Below, in pieces: positions 37,543 through 51,700 of a stretch of DNA of 64,000 nt. The stretch comes from Cyanoderma ruficeps (Eukaryota; Chordata; Aves; Passeriformes; Timaliidae): assembly GCA_008694505.1 (NCBI GenBank), contig VZDJ01000594.1, forward strand, positions 14,326,918 to 14,390,917, given 5' to 3'. The translations under genes were made by a program, and so were the position numbers. The notes below the pieces were generated by a model that worked only from the letters and a program-made list of their open reading frames with translations, was not told where the DNA came from and did no database searches. Position 1 is the first letter of the stretch; each line of letters opens with the position of its first letter.

Positions 37543-39446
37543 CGCCCCGGCGCTGCGCCCGCCCGCCCGCTCCGCTTCGCGACCGGAGCCGCCGGCCCTG
37601 CCCTGGGGAGGGCAGACCGCCGATCCCACCCCGGCGGCGAAGGAGGGGCGGCCCCGGGGGGCGGCCCGCGGGCTCCCCCCGTGAGGCTGCGGGAGGGGTG
37701 CGGTGGAGGTCGCGCCGGGAAATGCCGGTCGTGTAGCTCGGGCCGTCTGCCCACGTCAGAGCTGTGGATTCAAGCGGACAAAATATTCTGTAATAACCTT
37801 ATTTTCCATCTGAAAACACCTACTTTCTCTTGCCTGTATCCCAAGTACTTTTATCTTTAAAAGAACCAGAAAACACATAGAGACACAGGCGGTGGGAGGC
37901 CACCGTGAGCACAGTCCGTGCTCCCAGGTTCGCTGTTCTGTATCTGAACATCCCCACTGTCCCAGACCTCACTCGGGGGCTTAGGTTTCTAGTTAAGTCA
38001 TCTTTGACCTCTAAGTAATTTTATGTTTTGACATGGAGAAAAATAATTGCCCTCTTCCATTTTGTTCATCTCTGTCTTCAGTCGAATACTTATTTGCAGG
38101 AGCTGCCCCCCTTAGGCTGAGTTTCAGTCTTGCAGAAAGTCAAAAGCAGAACCTCTTGGTTAAAAATAGAGTAACTTTACAGTAATCCACAGGACCGTTT
38201 CTTTTTAATCGGCAAAAAGCATGTTTCTGGTGTGTTCTTTATGCGTAGCAGACAGGTAAATACATAAACATGTACAAAAGTGTAAAAAAGAAGAAATGCA
38301 ATGTTGGAATGGAGACTGTTCCCCCATGTCTCTTCAATCATGATACAAGGATAGAAAATAGAAGCCTCTGGGCCTGGGGAATTTTCTTTCTGATAGTTTG
38401 GTAGAAGGACTTGAGAAGCAAGAGAAAACAAACACTTAGAAAGAAGTGGGTAAGTGAAGGAGTTTCTCCCCATTTAATAAATGATAAAGATGTCTGACAG
38501 AACAAACAGCAGGAAAAACTGCTGCAGAAGCTGCTCTAGGAGTGATTTGACTTTACAAGACAGAAGGATGGTAACTCTCATGGAGGTGTGATGTACCTCT
38601 TCTCAGGAAAGCTGCAGCCTTCTGAAACTTTCAGATTCTGGGAGAGAAGCTTGTTAATGAACCATTTATGAAAATTTGGCCATTCGGACCTGTCTACACC
38701 TCTTCAGAAGTGTTTGGCCACTGCTTTGAGTACTGAGCTTCAGAAAAGGGCTCTCTTGCTGGATCATGGTGAGAAGTTCAGCTCTATCAATGGTAGAACA
38801 TTTAAAAATAATGGTACCAGAGAGCAAATATGAGGCTGCTGCTGGAAGGAGTCCCACTTCAACTGGATTTTTCTGCTGATTTCAGCAAGGTCAAAGTAAT
38901 CACATTCTGACTATGTATTCCTAATAATTAACTTATCAAAGTATTTTTGTAAATATTTTGCTAAATATTTGCTAAGTGCAAATTAGCAAGTTATTAATTC
39001 TAGGTGGTTTTCCTTGCTATTTTTTCTTTGCTATTCAGTTCTTTCTCTTTGACTGAACATTTTTTACTGTCCTCAATCTATTTTGTTCTGACCAAACTGG
39101 TGAATTCTTTGTAGTGCAGCCATAGTTATACTGACCCGGCAATTTACTGCTAAGGCATACTTACTTATTTACAGTAATAAGACATCTTGGCTGGCATAGT
39201 GGCTTGTAGAACCAACATGATTAGCAATATTTTCTGAAGTAAACTTGATGGCAATTTAAAATCCTTGCTCATTAAATGGTATAACTTTCCAGTTTTGGGG
39301 GGTGGGGGGTTTTGGTTTGAAGCTTTATCTGTCTTCTTTAAGGTATTTGCTGTAGTGATTTGGCTTCTTTATTTTCTGTCTGGAACCCACTTTCTGTAAA
39401 TATTTTTTCTTAATTTCTTTTTTAATGGCCTGTTCTCTTTTTTTTT

Positions 39447-39520
39447 TGTGTATACACATATACGTATGTGTATGTNNNNNNNNTGTATATATATATGTAC
39501 ACACATATATACATAGACAT
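39447..39520. repeat. TA/TG/CA-rich low-complexity sequence around a gap
   Basis: Alternating purine-pyrimidine sequence (TATACACATATACGTATGTG and similar) on both sides of eight N bases. A variable or hard-to-sequence microsatellite is likely. Confidence 0.7.
39476..39483. other. Assembly gap, 8 N
   Basis: Eight undetermined bases inside the low-complexity stretch. Confidence 0.99.
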
Positions 39521-41714
39521 ATGCATTGGTTTGAGCTTTGCTATTTAGGTACTCTACACAAATGTTCGATTCCTTCCCCTATCTTTTCTTAGCCTTCCCC
39601 TTCTCTGTGAGATCTATAGAGAAATATTAATCCAGTGCATGTTTACGACCTGCATCCACAAATAAAAGTTGTCATTAAATTCACACTAATTCAATTTGCT
39701 TACAAACCCATTGTTTTGCAGGGCACACACACAGATCCAGTGTGTCCTGTGTTCAGCACCTCCTTACACAGTAATTTCTGTGCATAATCTGGAGCCTGAA
39801 CACAGGTCTCATTTTCCCCCAATCAGCCAGAGTGGGAATAACAAACCAGAGAATACCCAGAAGAAAAGGCCCTAAATTCCTTAGCAGTGGCCAGCAGGCA
39901 ATAATTCCATCTTTTTTGGAGGCACTGTTCTACATCTTGTTTGGATCTGGAATCCACTCCCCAGTTTGCATTCACCTCTCCCTTCCTCTCCCCTGCTCTG
40001 CCAGTCATGTTGCATCTGGGTACAGTCACTACAGGCTCCCACCTTCCTTACCTCCTCTGACACATCCCTGCCATGACCAGTGGCACCCTTTTTCCTTTCA
40101 GCAGCCCCACCTGTGTTTCTGTCACACCACTCCAGTCTCCCATGCTCCCAGGTAATTGCTGCAGCCACCAGGCTCTGCAGTTTCTGCCCCTGTCAGCTCA
40201 CATTGGGTAACACGACCTTACTGAACAGCCTGTACTGCCCAGTTTCAGGTTAAGTCAAATCCCCAGTTGTAAATTGCCAGTTTTATGTTCATTAGTCAGA
40301 ATGTGCTTTTTTTTTTTCCTAATGTGACTTCTTAGTTTTATTTGTTAGCTCGTTAGCTTCAGGCTAGAAACTTCTTTTTCAAAGTGAAAAACTCCTTTAA
40401 AGGGTGACAAGAGCATTACTATGAGTTTATGTTCCTAAATTCTGCTAAATAGCAGCTATTCTTTCATAGGCATGAAATGGAGAGAGTCACTACCTATGTA
40501 ACTCTTACTGTGCCACATGAGCCATCCTCAGGTGAATCCTTACCTTTCCAAGTCCTCCATCCCTCCTCCCTCGGTAAATGCTCACTTGGCACAAGTCTAG
40601 AATAGTTTGTTATAGTATATGATTTAATAATAGGTAGAAATTTTACTTTTACTATAAATCTAGCATGTCAGGCTGGCTGTTGATTGGCAGTTATATCAAA
40701 TTCAATAGCAGGCAGATATTCATGTAGTTCATTTGAAATGGCATTACGGGAAAAAATTCAATATTTAAATACTTGCCATAAAACATAAATGGCTAATGGG
40801 GCCAGAGCTGCCTCTGACCCATCCCTCTTTGTTTCTCAAAGCCTTTCTTCACCTTATCCTTTCCATCTGAGATCCTTGGCAAAACCGTACCTGCTGTGTT
40901 ATTCATCCTTCAACGTAACACATTCTCTTTTTTTGCTATTCTTGTTAGCACTGTTGCTGTGAAATCAACAGAAGAATGAAGCCGTTTTTGCGAAGATATG
41001 CCACCAGAAGAATGCCTAATGTGTTCCCAAAATAAAGCTATTAATATTGCACTCTATTATTTACTAGAAGACTGTAAATTCCTGAACACTCAGGAAGAAC
41101 AGACAACCACTAACACGGCATTATCAGTCTAGTCAGAAAAAAACTTGACTGGGTGTAACACTTGGAACAAATATATATGCTTGCAGAAATTCTAGGGCAT
41201 AAATGTTTGCTCAGTGCTGACATGATTTCACAGGTTGGGAGAGGGTGTGCCTTTGCACCTTGTACACTCCTTCCCACAAGAGCTGATCATGTTTTCTCAG
41301 CTGTGATTACATGCCCCAAAATTAGACTCCAAAATCCCACAGCTAATAGAAAAACACTTACTGTGTTCATTAGAGAATATATCCATGAGGAAACCCAAAG
41401 AAATTTTACTTTGCCGCTTTCTTTAACCACTTTCTTTTCAGTGAAATAATCCTTGTATTAAATACCTTACTTTCTATTCAATAAAATGAGTAGACAGATT
41501 TTTTTTTTTTTTTCATCTTCAATATTTTGCTTTCTGGTAAATCAGTGTCAGTCTCATACCTGAAGATTTATGAACCAGGATTTAAGAATGGAATAAGGAG
41601 AAAATATGCACTTTGCTGTGTATTTTAAAAAATATATTGCTGCTGTTTTCCTGACAGAATGGGTGGATCTTTAGCTTTGAGCAGTTTGTGCAATTCAGAG
41701 ATCTGTACAAAAAA

Positions 41715-41765
41715 ATCATAGAATTGTTTGGGCTGGAAGAGAACTCAAAGATCATCTAGTTCCAA
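41715..41765 (-). mobile_element. CR1-type LINE 3' end, short fragment
   Basis: About 50 bp. Read on the minus strand it gives GGAACTAGATGATCTTTGAG and ends AATTCTATGAT, the typical 3' tail of avian CR1 elements. It shares GGAACTAGATGA with the larger copy at 49.5 kb, in opposite orientation. Confidence 0.75.
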
Positions 41766-44105
41766 AGAAAAATGACATATGCCATCAATCAGTGTTCCAG
41801 AAATAGGCTGCTTGCAACATTTGTCCATTAAGTAATTTCCTTGAAAAGTAAAAGGATCACAAATGAAAAAAGTCTAGACATTAAATGTCATGTGCTGTTT
41901 TTTAAAAGTGGGGAGGGAAATAATTTCTAGGGAATGCCAACACATGAGAAATTTGCTAAGATTTGTGAAATCATGTGAAAACAGTGATAAAGACACATGC
42001 TTTTCCAAAATGGAAAATTAAGAATGAACAAAAAGAAAACATTATAAAATTATTAAATTTCACAATATTTATTCAAGGGCAAATAACACAAACAAGTGTT
42101 TGCCTTTTTTACACAAACAAGTTGAATGATTTACTGGTTTCTTTCAGATAGATGAAGCTAAAAATTGTCTCTTTTTTATTTTTAGATTGTGTGTGATAAG
42201 TTTTGGGGGGTAATAACTCCATTATACACACTGCAAAATGAACTTGAAGTTCTACATAAAGGCAGATGAGGCAGGAAGAGTATTGCACTTGATACCCGAA
42301 TCTTGTATCCCAGACTCATTACCCACTAGTTACATTACAAAACAAACTTGAAATGCAATCTGGATATTTACAATACAAATTAACATGCACCTTTATAAAT
42401 CAAATGAAAAATTATCCATTTAACATATATTAATGAAATTACTATTCTATAGGGTGTATGAGATATACAAATACCATAAAATTGCTAATGATTATTCTTC
42501 TATTCAATTTAACTCATTAGTGAATAGAGGTATTACTATTAAAAATGTTTTGGCCACTCTCAAGGTCCAGCCTCAGGTCAAAACAGTGTTTGTGAAAACA
42601 GCAGAAAAACTTTTTCATCCCACTTACCATGCACAAACTCACTTACAGCTTGGTAGAGAAAAAAAAAAATTTAAAGTGAAAAAATATGAACTTTCATACA
42701 AATTCTACAAGACCATATATTTAACAAAAAAGGATGAATACCACTTGTGTTTCTAGGGTGAATGCGAAGTGAGGTCTTCAAAGTTCTTGAAATCTGGGAG
42801 TTTAGTCAAACTTTATGATCTCAATTAATGCCGTTAAAGGATGGCTCATATGTATGAGTCAAGTTATTTGATATCCCTCAATAATAGAAACCTTCCTCAC
42901 CAAGTCCTTCTATTTTCTCTCTTCTGATGAATTCTTAATTTTTTGAGTGATTTCCATCCTGACATTTTGGAAGGTGCACAGAAAATTTATAGTACAGTCA
43001 GTCACGGCAGGGAAATTGCAAATCATCCTGCCTGGCTCCTGTATATCTTGGATAATTTGGAGAGAGATTGTTAGGAGGAGCTATTGGACTGTAAACATAA
43101 CAAATTGGATCTCTGCTGATGATCAGAAGACACAAGTGATGGGAAGAGGGTGGGAAGGTTTGCGAAATGAGAGCTCCTGTAGGAAAAGGGAATGTAAAGC
43201 ACCAAAGGTTTGATATGAAATGCAAACACCACTTTGTTATTAACATTTGAAGGCTGAGATATATTGGAATATTGAAATGGGTGGCCTACAGGAGAAAGGC
43301 TTTCAACCCTAATATTGAACAGCAAAATCAGATCTCAGAAACAGAACTTAAAACGTATTCAATAAACAGTATATTTTTTTATTACTTGAAAAGTAATAAA
43401 AATATTTTAATTTCTTTCAGAGAATGTTTATCATTTAATGACTTTACGTGAGAAACAAAAGAGTAACAGATAACCTACATGGGTGAAATCCAGATTTCCC
43501 TAGTCCCTTAGGCAATCCTCACCCAAGTGAAATCTGAGCAGATTCAGGGGCCAGCTTTGCATCCCATGAGTTTATCCATGTGCCATGTGGGAAACGAGAT
43601 TTAGTGCCATTTGCACTGACATCTGTGGGAGCCTAGTGGTTGGAAGGGCCACAGATGTGAGTGTTTATCTGTGCAGTTTCCACTATGAGATATCCAGGAA
43701 TACCAGAACACAAATGCAAATCTCTTCCAGTTTAATCATGGCCACCACTTCCATTGCATTGCTCTCTTTTTGTACTTAATGCATGGTTCTGGCATCACCA
43801 TCTTTCCAAAGGCATCTGATACTATTTCTCTTTGCACAAATATATGTACTATAGGTTCTAATTCACTAATAGACAGTATTAACCTGTTTGTTTAAACAAA
43901 ACAATCTTTGTAAATGAAAACTAATAGTTTCACTGAAACTAGATCCACATCTGTAGCTGTTGACTCCAGTAGGCTTTGGATCAGGCCCTAAAACAGGCAT
44001 GGGTCAGAGCTAGCTAATATACCAGTCTCAATTCCAGAAATTGTGGAGGATATGGAGACTGAAGGTGCACAGGCTTGGTAAATATTTATTACAAAATGGA
44101 CATCA

Positions 44106-44136
44106 ACTTTTTCAGATCAATACTTTTTCAGATCAA
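44106..44136. repeat. Small tandem duplication, 15 bp twice
   Basis: ACTTTTTCAGATCAA occurs twice, one base apart. No known function. Confidence 0.85.
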
Positions 44137-45493
44137 ATTCCCTATTTACCTTAGGGAATATATGTGATCGTTTGTAACAGTGTCAAAGTACCTTTGATTT
44201 TAAGTCTTCTTTCCTAAGTACCTTCATATGTACATTTTGAGCGTCTGTTTCAGAGCAGCAAAAAATACAGCTGAAAAGTGATATTAAAAGGTAAAGTTCA
44301 TTATTGTTACCTTAAAACAGCCCAATGTTGTAATTTTTCTACATCAGCATGTTAGCTACTTCCATAATTATTTTATGCAGTGCTATGCATGCTAAGAGAT
44401 TACAATTTAAAAATTTATGGCAAGTCATTCGTAATTAGCTAAAATGGAGATTCAAAAATTCTCATTAACATAATGGAAATGAATATGAAGTGAAATCCAT
44501 AGATCTTTTTGTTGTTTAGTTTGGGGAAAAGAACCAACCCAAACCCAAAACCAAACAACCCAGCCCAAAAGTGCTGAGTAAGTTATTACACACAAGAATA
44601 AGCAGTTTGGCTGCTGGGCATTGAAAGAACCTCACAATTTCAGACATATCAACAAAAGAGTACTGCCTTTGCGTGTGACAATAAAACTTCTGTGTGAACA
44701 TTTCTGCATGTAAAAGGCTCCTGAGTCACTTTGTGTGATGGTCCAGCATGTGAGGTGTATTGTGAGCACCCAAATAATTTACAGGACATAAATGGTGAAA
44801 TGGAGTTCTGCTAATCTTCTGGTTTAAAAGTGTGTCTACTGGGGTCTCTAATTTACAAATATTTACCTTTTTTCTCCGTATCCTTTTTACTAGAATTTAA
44901 AAGAAAAAAGAAAAAAGCCATCTGTGCCTGGAGCAGAAAACAACTGCAAGTGAATAAGCCTTGATTGGCTTGATTTAACTTTACCTGAGAAAATCCCAGG
45001 GCCTAGGTCCTAATAGAACATCAAAGAGCAACAAGAAAAAGGAAATAGAGAAATAGGACAAGAAAGAAGAATTAGAGAAGAAATGTTTCTGTATAACTTA
45101 TATTTACAGAAGACATGCAATATCACTAGTTTTTTTCTGGTGAGAAGCTATTCAGTCACACAGGTAATATGATAAAGCTCAGTCCTCAGTAGTTTAAACA
45201 GTGTTCATGAAAAAAAAGATCTTTTCTAAATTTAAACCAGCTCACCAAATTGACTGATACAAATACGTTCCTAAATACTTATTTATGGCATTGCGTCTAT
45301 GAACAAAGTAGTATAAAGTTCACTGTATATATCTAATTTAACAAAAAATAAGCTTACATGATAATTTATAATCCTCAGTATTAAAGACAAAATTAAAATT
45401 ATTTGTGATACCATTTTTTTAAGATGGGGGCTTTAACATTAAAGGGTCATTTCAAAAAATATTTCTACTAACCTTTACTACTAATATGTTATT

Positions 45494-45499
45494 TTTATT
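45494..45499 (-). terminator. ITGB6: Candidate polyadenylation signal of ITGB6
   Basis: AATAAA on the minus strand about 145 nt after the stop. More AATAAA copies lie further downstream, so the 3' UTR may be much longer. Confidence 0.3.
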
Positions 45500-45642
45500 T
45501 TTCCCAACACAAGATATATAGTCTCTAACAGAATGGTTATACCACTGCAACTTGCAAACAAATATCACATAATCAGCTGAGAAGAAACAAGTTTTGGTGT
45601 AGATTTCCTGCCAGTAAAACTGAGTTTGTAGTGTCGGAGGTG

Positions 45643-45744
45643 CTAATAGAAATCTGCAGACATGGGCCTTTTTTGCTTATCTTGGTTCTTGTAAGTCACA
45701 TTTTTAAAAGTGGTTGTTGAGCCTCTGTACAGTGGATTTGTTTC
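45643..45744 (-). CDS. ITGB6: ITGB6 last exon: distal tail and stop
   Basis: Thirty-three codons: [20 protein letters not shown], then [13 protein letters not shown] and TAG (45643-45645). NPLY (talin) and NVTY (kindlin) motifs are present. The last eight or so residues differ from the human beta-6 extension as I remember it. The acceptor TTTTAG follows a long T/G-rich tract. Confidence 0.92.
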   Translation of the reverse strand, partial: ETNPLYRGSTTTFKNVTYKNQDKQKRPMSADFY

Positions 45745-48700
45745 CTAAAAAACAAAAACAAACAAACAAATACCCAAACAAAAACCAAATTAAATGAGTC
45801 ACACAATGTTTGTATAGAAGTAATGTTGTATCTTTGAGGACTTTAGAATAGCTTTCAGTAGTTTACTTATGTTCCAAACCGCTGAAATTCAGACTGATCT
45901 GAATTCAGGCAGCCAGCCTGGGGTCAAGAGCACACCTTCCTTCACATCAGTAATGCACATCATCAAACAATACCACATCAAATGTGTCTGATACAATTTG
46001 TGTATCAAATCTGGCAGTTGGACCATTATAAAACCACAGAGAGTGTCACTTGTCATGGTGCTCTTGTCACATACAGTACCCACTGTGTGCTGGGAGAAGG
46101 GCAGGTCTCACCTGAGCTTTTCATCCTGGCCCCTCATCAATCACTTCCTATCCTTTTCTTTTGTGACAGAAAAGAAAATTAAAATGCTTCTATCAACTGT
46201 ATCCTTCCCTTCCCTCTTACCATACCTAGCTGTCCTGGGTTATAATGTCTATTCAATTTCATCTGCTGAAAAAAACAGTTGGGGGCGGGTGCCTTTTGAT
46301 AATGGTCCAACGGTCAATATCAGGTAGAGCATTGTTCTTATCTTTCTTCATAATGAGCCATTAACACTCTTCCCAAGCCGTCTCCCTTTCCCAACACATA
46401 CCTACATCCTAGCGTACCCATTGTGACATGCTCCACCCAGTGGGAGGAGCCAGCCATTCTTACCTGGATAAAGCTGGAACTTTAAACCAGCACAGTGTCT
46501 TGCTTCATCCGATTACCGGAGGAAGGCTGGACCCTTCTCACCACCTCAGGACCCTTTCTTTTCTGCTACTGAATCATTTCTGCCTCAGCGGAGCCGTACC
46601 TGCCATTCCAGGAGGACTCACTTTTGGACTGTTTCCGACACCCTGACTAACAAGATTATAGCTTTGACACTGTCAGAGATTTCCAAAATTGTTGTTTGTT
46701 TGTTTGCTGGTTTGGTGGGGTGGTTTTGTTTTGTTTTTTTTTTCTTTTCTACCACATTTGTATTCTTACATTCTTAGTAAAAAGCTGTTATTCCTACTCC
46801 CAAATCTTTGCCTGAGAGCCGTTAATTGCAAAATTAGAACTTGGCGGGGGGTGAGGGGTTTACATCCTCTATTCTAAGGGGAAGCCCAGTTTCCCTGGCA
46901 GATACCTGTCTTTCTAAACCAAGACACTAGCTCTCCTGGAGGATCAGGAAAACATTCTCAGGTAGCCTTGCCTGTAAGTTAGTGATTTTTTTCTAGGTCA
47001 GAAGCTGAAAGGCTGACAGTGCCCATTCTTGGAAAAAGTTGCAATCACAGGACTTTGTAGGAGAATGGAGCCGCATGAACACATTGCCTGTCCTCCTGAC
47101 ACCCACCAGAAATGCTTACTCAACATGCTTTTTTTGAAAAGATCCTCAGAAGTCCTAAGGCTTTTGCAAAAGGACAAAAAACTCAAGGGCAGAAAAGAAA
47201 GAAGAAAAGGGAAGATGTGGTGTAAGCTTACATTAGATGCCCAGAGCTATAAATAAAAAAAAAGGGCTGGATTTTGCTGTCCTTTCCCCTACATCTGGGA
47301 CAGTTTCATTCACTTCTGCTCGGTGGGAGTGGGCTTGGACCTCCTTTTCTCCCTTTCCTAAACAGCTCTGCTTCTGAGCAGAGGGGCACAGTTTGGATAA
47401 TCATACAGGCAGACAACAGCATTGTTAGACTGGCTACTAATTGAAACCAATTAGTAGAAAACCAGTTATCTACATATTCTTACATGTGGAAGAAATTAAA
47501 CCAGGAGATTAAACACTAAATAATTTTCATCCATTAAAGAATCATAACTTTACTTTATAGAATACTAAATGTAGTGAAAACCTACCAGCAAAATCTATCC
47601 ATTTAAAATAACAAAATCAAGACTCAGAATTTTAAAGGCAGTTGTGCATCATGTAACCAAACTAAAGAACCTTGTACAAAATCAATGTATCTCACATACC
47701 GTTTGCCATTTAACTTTGGATTTTTCTGCTTCAAACTTGGCCACTTCTTTTCGGTCTTGAACTGACACCAGTAATTTCCATATACAAAGTAAAACAATGC
47801 CAATGAGAAGGATAGCAAGGGTGACTCCCACCACTATCATTGGGATATTTGGATGCTGTGTACAAGCTGTGGAAACAAAAGCAGTTATGAGTGTGGATAA
47901 CCAATCAATAAATTTTAGGCAATTAAAAACAGCCAAGAGATGTGCTAAGATTCTCATTTGTCATGAGCTGGGTATGCCTTTTTCTTCGAGTTATTTTTCT
48001 CCTGCTAAAGGGTTTGTGAAACCACCTGAAAAATATTGCCAAAAAATGTTTTAAAAATTATTTGCTAACTTATTCCACTGCTCTTTTACCATGACAATTA
48101 GCAGTCTGCTGGATGCAGACACAGATTATTAAGAGAAAAGCCAGAAAATTGATTTTAGATCTGTTTCAATATAATTATAAAAAACAGGGCTGAGTTGACA
48201 AAATTATGAGTTTTACAATGTTATGGCTGGAGGTCTTTTCAATTAACTGATATTCAGTGGGTTGCAGAAGAAAAGATTCTAGTGAGATCTATGTCAGGAT
48301 AAAGCCACCAATACTGTTGGTTGATAAAATAGAGGAAACTGCATCACTCTCATGAAAAAAATGATGAAAATTTCCTTCAGATTTGTTGAAAACGTTGGAC
48401 TGGGCAATTGGAAACGAATTTTGCATTTCAAATTCTGCAATAAATTTTATAATAAAATATTTCAGAGAGTCAGAATTAAAACTGAAATTTTTGCTTCACC
48501 AAAACCCAAAGAAGTTTGATTCTTTTAATATCAAAAAGTACTGTCTATGAAAGTTGGCGAACTACTGTTTTACAAAATTTTCTGCTGAACCATGGTTTCA
48601 GACGATTTAAAAAATTCACTTCATTTTGGCTTGTCCTACATGATTGCATTTCACATTCTGTTTTGGCTTGATGGCCTCAGTTAACTAATTCTGAGGCACT

Positions 48701-51700
48701 CTGGTTTGAGCAGTGGGCTGGTGTTCTGGCTACTGGTGCCATATTGACATCAATTCTATGAGTAAAATTGTATTTTTAGAGAATTTCTTGAGGTCTCATC
48801 CCAGTTCCCATTTTAAGGTCCAGGAGCAGAAGAGCAGATGACAGTGAAACTGGTTATTGTAGTGTTGTGGGAGGGCCATTACACAGAGGTCAATGAACTG
48901 TGCCTTCTGTAAGACATTTCTTCTTCTTCTTCTTTTTTTTTTTTTCAAATCTACTTAAAATGCATAATAAAATGTTTAATAAAGATAAAATCTTACCTTT
49001 AAATTGTTGAATCTTAGGGATTTAGGGGTGTAGTTTAAGAGGTGTGCTTTATTAGTATTACCTTTGTTATAAACATGTTTGCTGTACTAGAAACCTGTAC
49101 AAAAACGAGACTAATGTTTTTATAGCAGGAACTGCTCTTTTCTTGTGCAGTAAGATCAGTTTCATTCTCACATATTTTTTACACAAAGGCTACAAAAAGT
49201 CTTAACAAAATAAACTCTATTTGTGGAAAGAGAAGGAAGGTACAAACTGCATGGCTTTGCCTAAAACATAACTAATATTTAGTCTGAAGACGTCTTTATT
49301 CCCTGGAAGAGAAACTATTTGGCTGCTGAAAAGTGGTGTCTGTGTTCTCTCCTGTCCTACCTGATTAAGAGATTTAATGAAAAATCAGTAATGAAAAATC
49401 AGTAATGAAAGAGCTGTAAATGAAGAACTAATGTTAAATGGAAGGACATAAAGAGTTCTGTTCTATATCTGTTAGTTTTGCAAAACATTCAAAACTTAAT
49501 GGGGGCTGGAACATGAGGATGGGCTGAGTGAGTTGGGGTTGTTCAGCCTGGAGAAAAGGAGGCTTCAGGGAGACCTTGGAGCACCTTCCAGTACCTAAAG
49601 GGGCTACAGGGGAGGTGGGGAAAGATTTTTTACAAGGACATGTAGTGACAGGACAAGGGGCAATGGCTTTAAGCTGAAAGAGAGTAGGTTTAGATTAGAA
49701 GGAAATCCTTTACTCTGAGGCTGGTAAAGCACTGGAACAGGCTGCCCAGAGAATGCCTCAGCCCTGGTCAAGGCCAGGTTGGATGGGGCTCTGAGAGTGG
49801 CATCCCTGCCTGTGGCAGAGGGTTTGGAACTAGATGAGCTTTAATGTCCCTTCCAACCCAAACCATTCTATGATTCTGTGATACTGCAACATTAAAAAGA
49901 ATTATAAATATATTTTAGAATGTCATCAGGTGTACTGAATTAGACAGTCATTTGAGCATTTGTCTGTCTATGAACTATATATAATTTCAAAGTGAATTAT
50001 AGTTTTATCATATAATGCAAATGATGTTTGGTATCATCCTCTTAGAATGGTACAAGCTTTTGAAAAAATGAAATTATTCTTACAGGCCAAGGATCATTCT
50101 GCCCATTTTTCATGAAAGGCCGAGTATTTATGTCACCAATGCATTAAATAAGTACTTGAGGAGTTCCTTAGCAGTGCAGAGAAGAGCTACAAACACAAGG
50201 AGGTGATGTGCCACTTCAAAGAGCTCTGCTTCTACATCACTAAGCTTGTGTGTGGTTTAAAATCAGATTTCACCTACAAAAACCAATATTCACTGCTTAC
50301 CTTTCCGTTCTATGCTGTGAATGACTGTCCCCTGTTCATCCGCAGCCAGTAGAAATGTGGTTATACATTCATTTTCCCCCTGCAAAGAGCAGGAAATGGA
50401 TTTATCCTCTGAATAATCTGCAGAGGAAAGGAAAAAAGTAATTCATCAGATCAAATGAAATTTAACCTTTAATAACCAGGGAGACTGCTGGCATCATGTT
50501 TGTCACAGCCTTGTCTGCAGATGGTAGTGAAAGACAAAAGCAGAAATACTCTCAGGATTTCTACTAAATTGAATGGCTTTTCTTCCAACCTCAATTTTGT
50601 TTAGTTTCTGAATTTTCACTTATATCCAGATGTTGTTGATCTGCATTGACCATCTAGTGCACCCTGTTACTTTAGTGTACTGTGAATTTCAATGAATTGG
50701 AAGTGCTTTCAAGACTCTTAACTGGCAGCTGTCTAGGAAATGAATAGCTCCAAATTATGGGACAAAGTAACCAGTGGAACAAAGTATGTTCCTTTGGTTT
50801 GCACCTACTCCTGCCACCTCTAGATCACGTTTCAGAAGTAGATATACATCCATCAAGCAGCTACGGATGCTGTTAAAAGGGCTGCCATTCATTTCCTACA
50901 CAATAAGCCCCTCTAAGGTCACTGTGTGTCCAGTACTGTTACAAGAGTAAACAAAGATTAATAACAGAAAACTGTCATTCTGAGATTTTTGTAACAGGAT
51001 TCAGGATGAAACAAATAAATTGACCTGAGATCTGACCCCATTTATTCATCCCTCCACTTACTGTTGATTACACAAATATTTAATCCATTTTTTCCTTTCA
51101 GGTTATTCCTAACTGGGGAGCTGAGAACAATTCATTCAAAGGGAACAGAGAGACAGAAGGAAGCTGACTTTGAGGGATGATATAATGCAAATAAGGCAAC
51201 CAAAAAGTGAGAGTACAAGTGCAGAGCCAGAAATTACATCACTTGGAGTGTAACTATAATATAATATTTTACAGAGAAAAAAAATGCTTTATACCTGTGT
51301 GCAATAATACGTCTGGGGCTGAATGTTTATGTTTTCATATAGTCCATGATTTGAGTATGACTGGAAATCTCAGTATGCTTTTCAATATATTTTAGTCAAA
51401 CTTCTTAGGATTTATTTTTTAGAAGAAAGAAGAACAGTAGGCTTCTCAAACATTTCTTTAAAACAATTGTCACTGACCATTATTTTCTACCCATTCAAAA
51501 TTCTTACTGATATTTCATAAGCAATTTTGTTAAAATCTTAAGTCCTCAAACTTTAATATGAAGAGTAATTGAATAGAAATCAGACAAGAATAGAGCATTT
51601 TAAAGAAATGTACACATTAAAAAAAAAGTGCTTGCTCTATTTTTTCTTCCCTGTATTGCCTATTATCATAAGATTTGGTCTTATAGAAAATACTATTAAA

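Larger units (their letters stand above)
37205..37730 (-). promoter_or_regulatory. PLA2R1: CpG island with PLA2R1 promoter and exon 1
   Basis: About 500 bp of very GC- and CpG-rich sequence centred on the start codon, with sharp AT-rich borders on both sides. No TATA box is evident. This is typical of a dispersed CpG-island promoter; the transcription start is probably within about 200 bp upstream of 37542. Confidence 0.75.
37731..45642. other. Intergenic region between PLA2R1 and ITGB6
   Basis: About 7.9 kb without a supportable gene. It holds a TA/TG-rich stretch with an assembly gap near 39.48 kb, a G-rich run at about 39297-39310, a CR1 scrap at 41.7 kb, a small tandem duplication at 44.1 kb, and the presumed ITGB6 3' untranslated region just below 45643. 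Confidence 0.6.

Noticed and set aside
37213..37860. 215-codon plus-strand open frame opposite PLA2R1 exon 1, and similar minus frames in the same stretch
   Set aside because: It lies in the CpG island, where stops are rare in all frames. The product is arginine-, proline- and glycine-rich without a recognisable domain.
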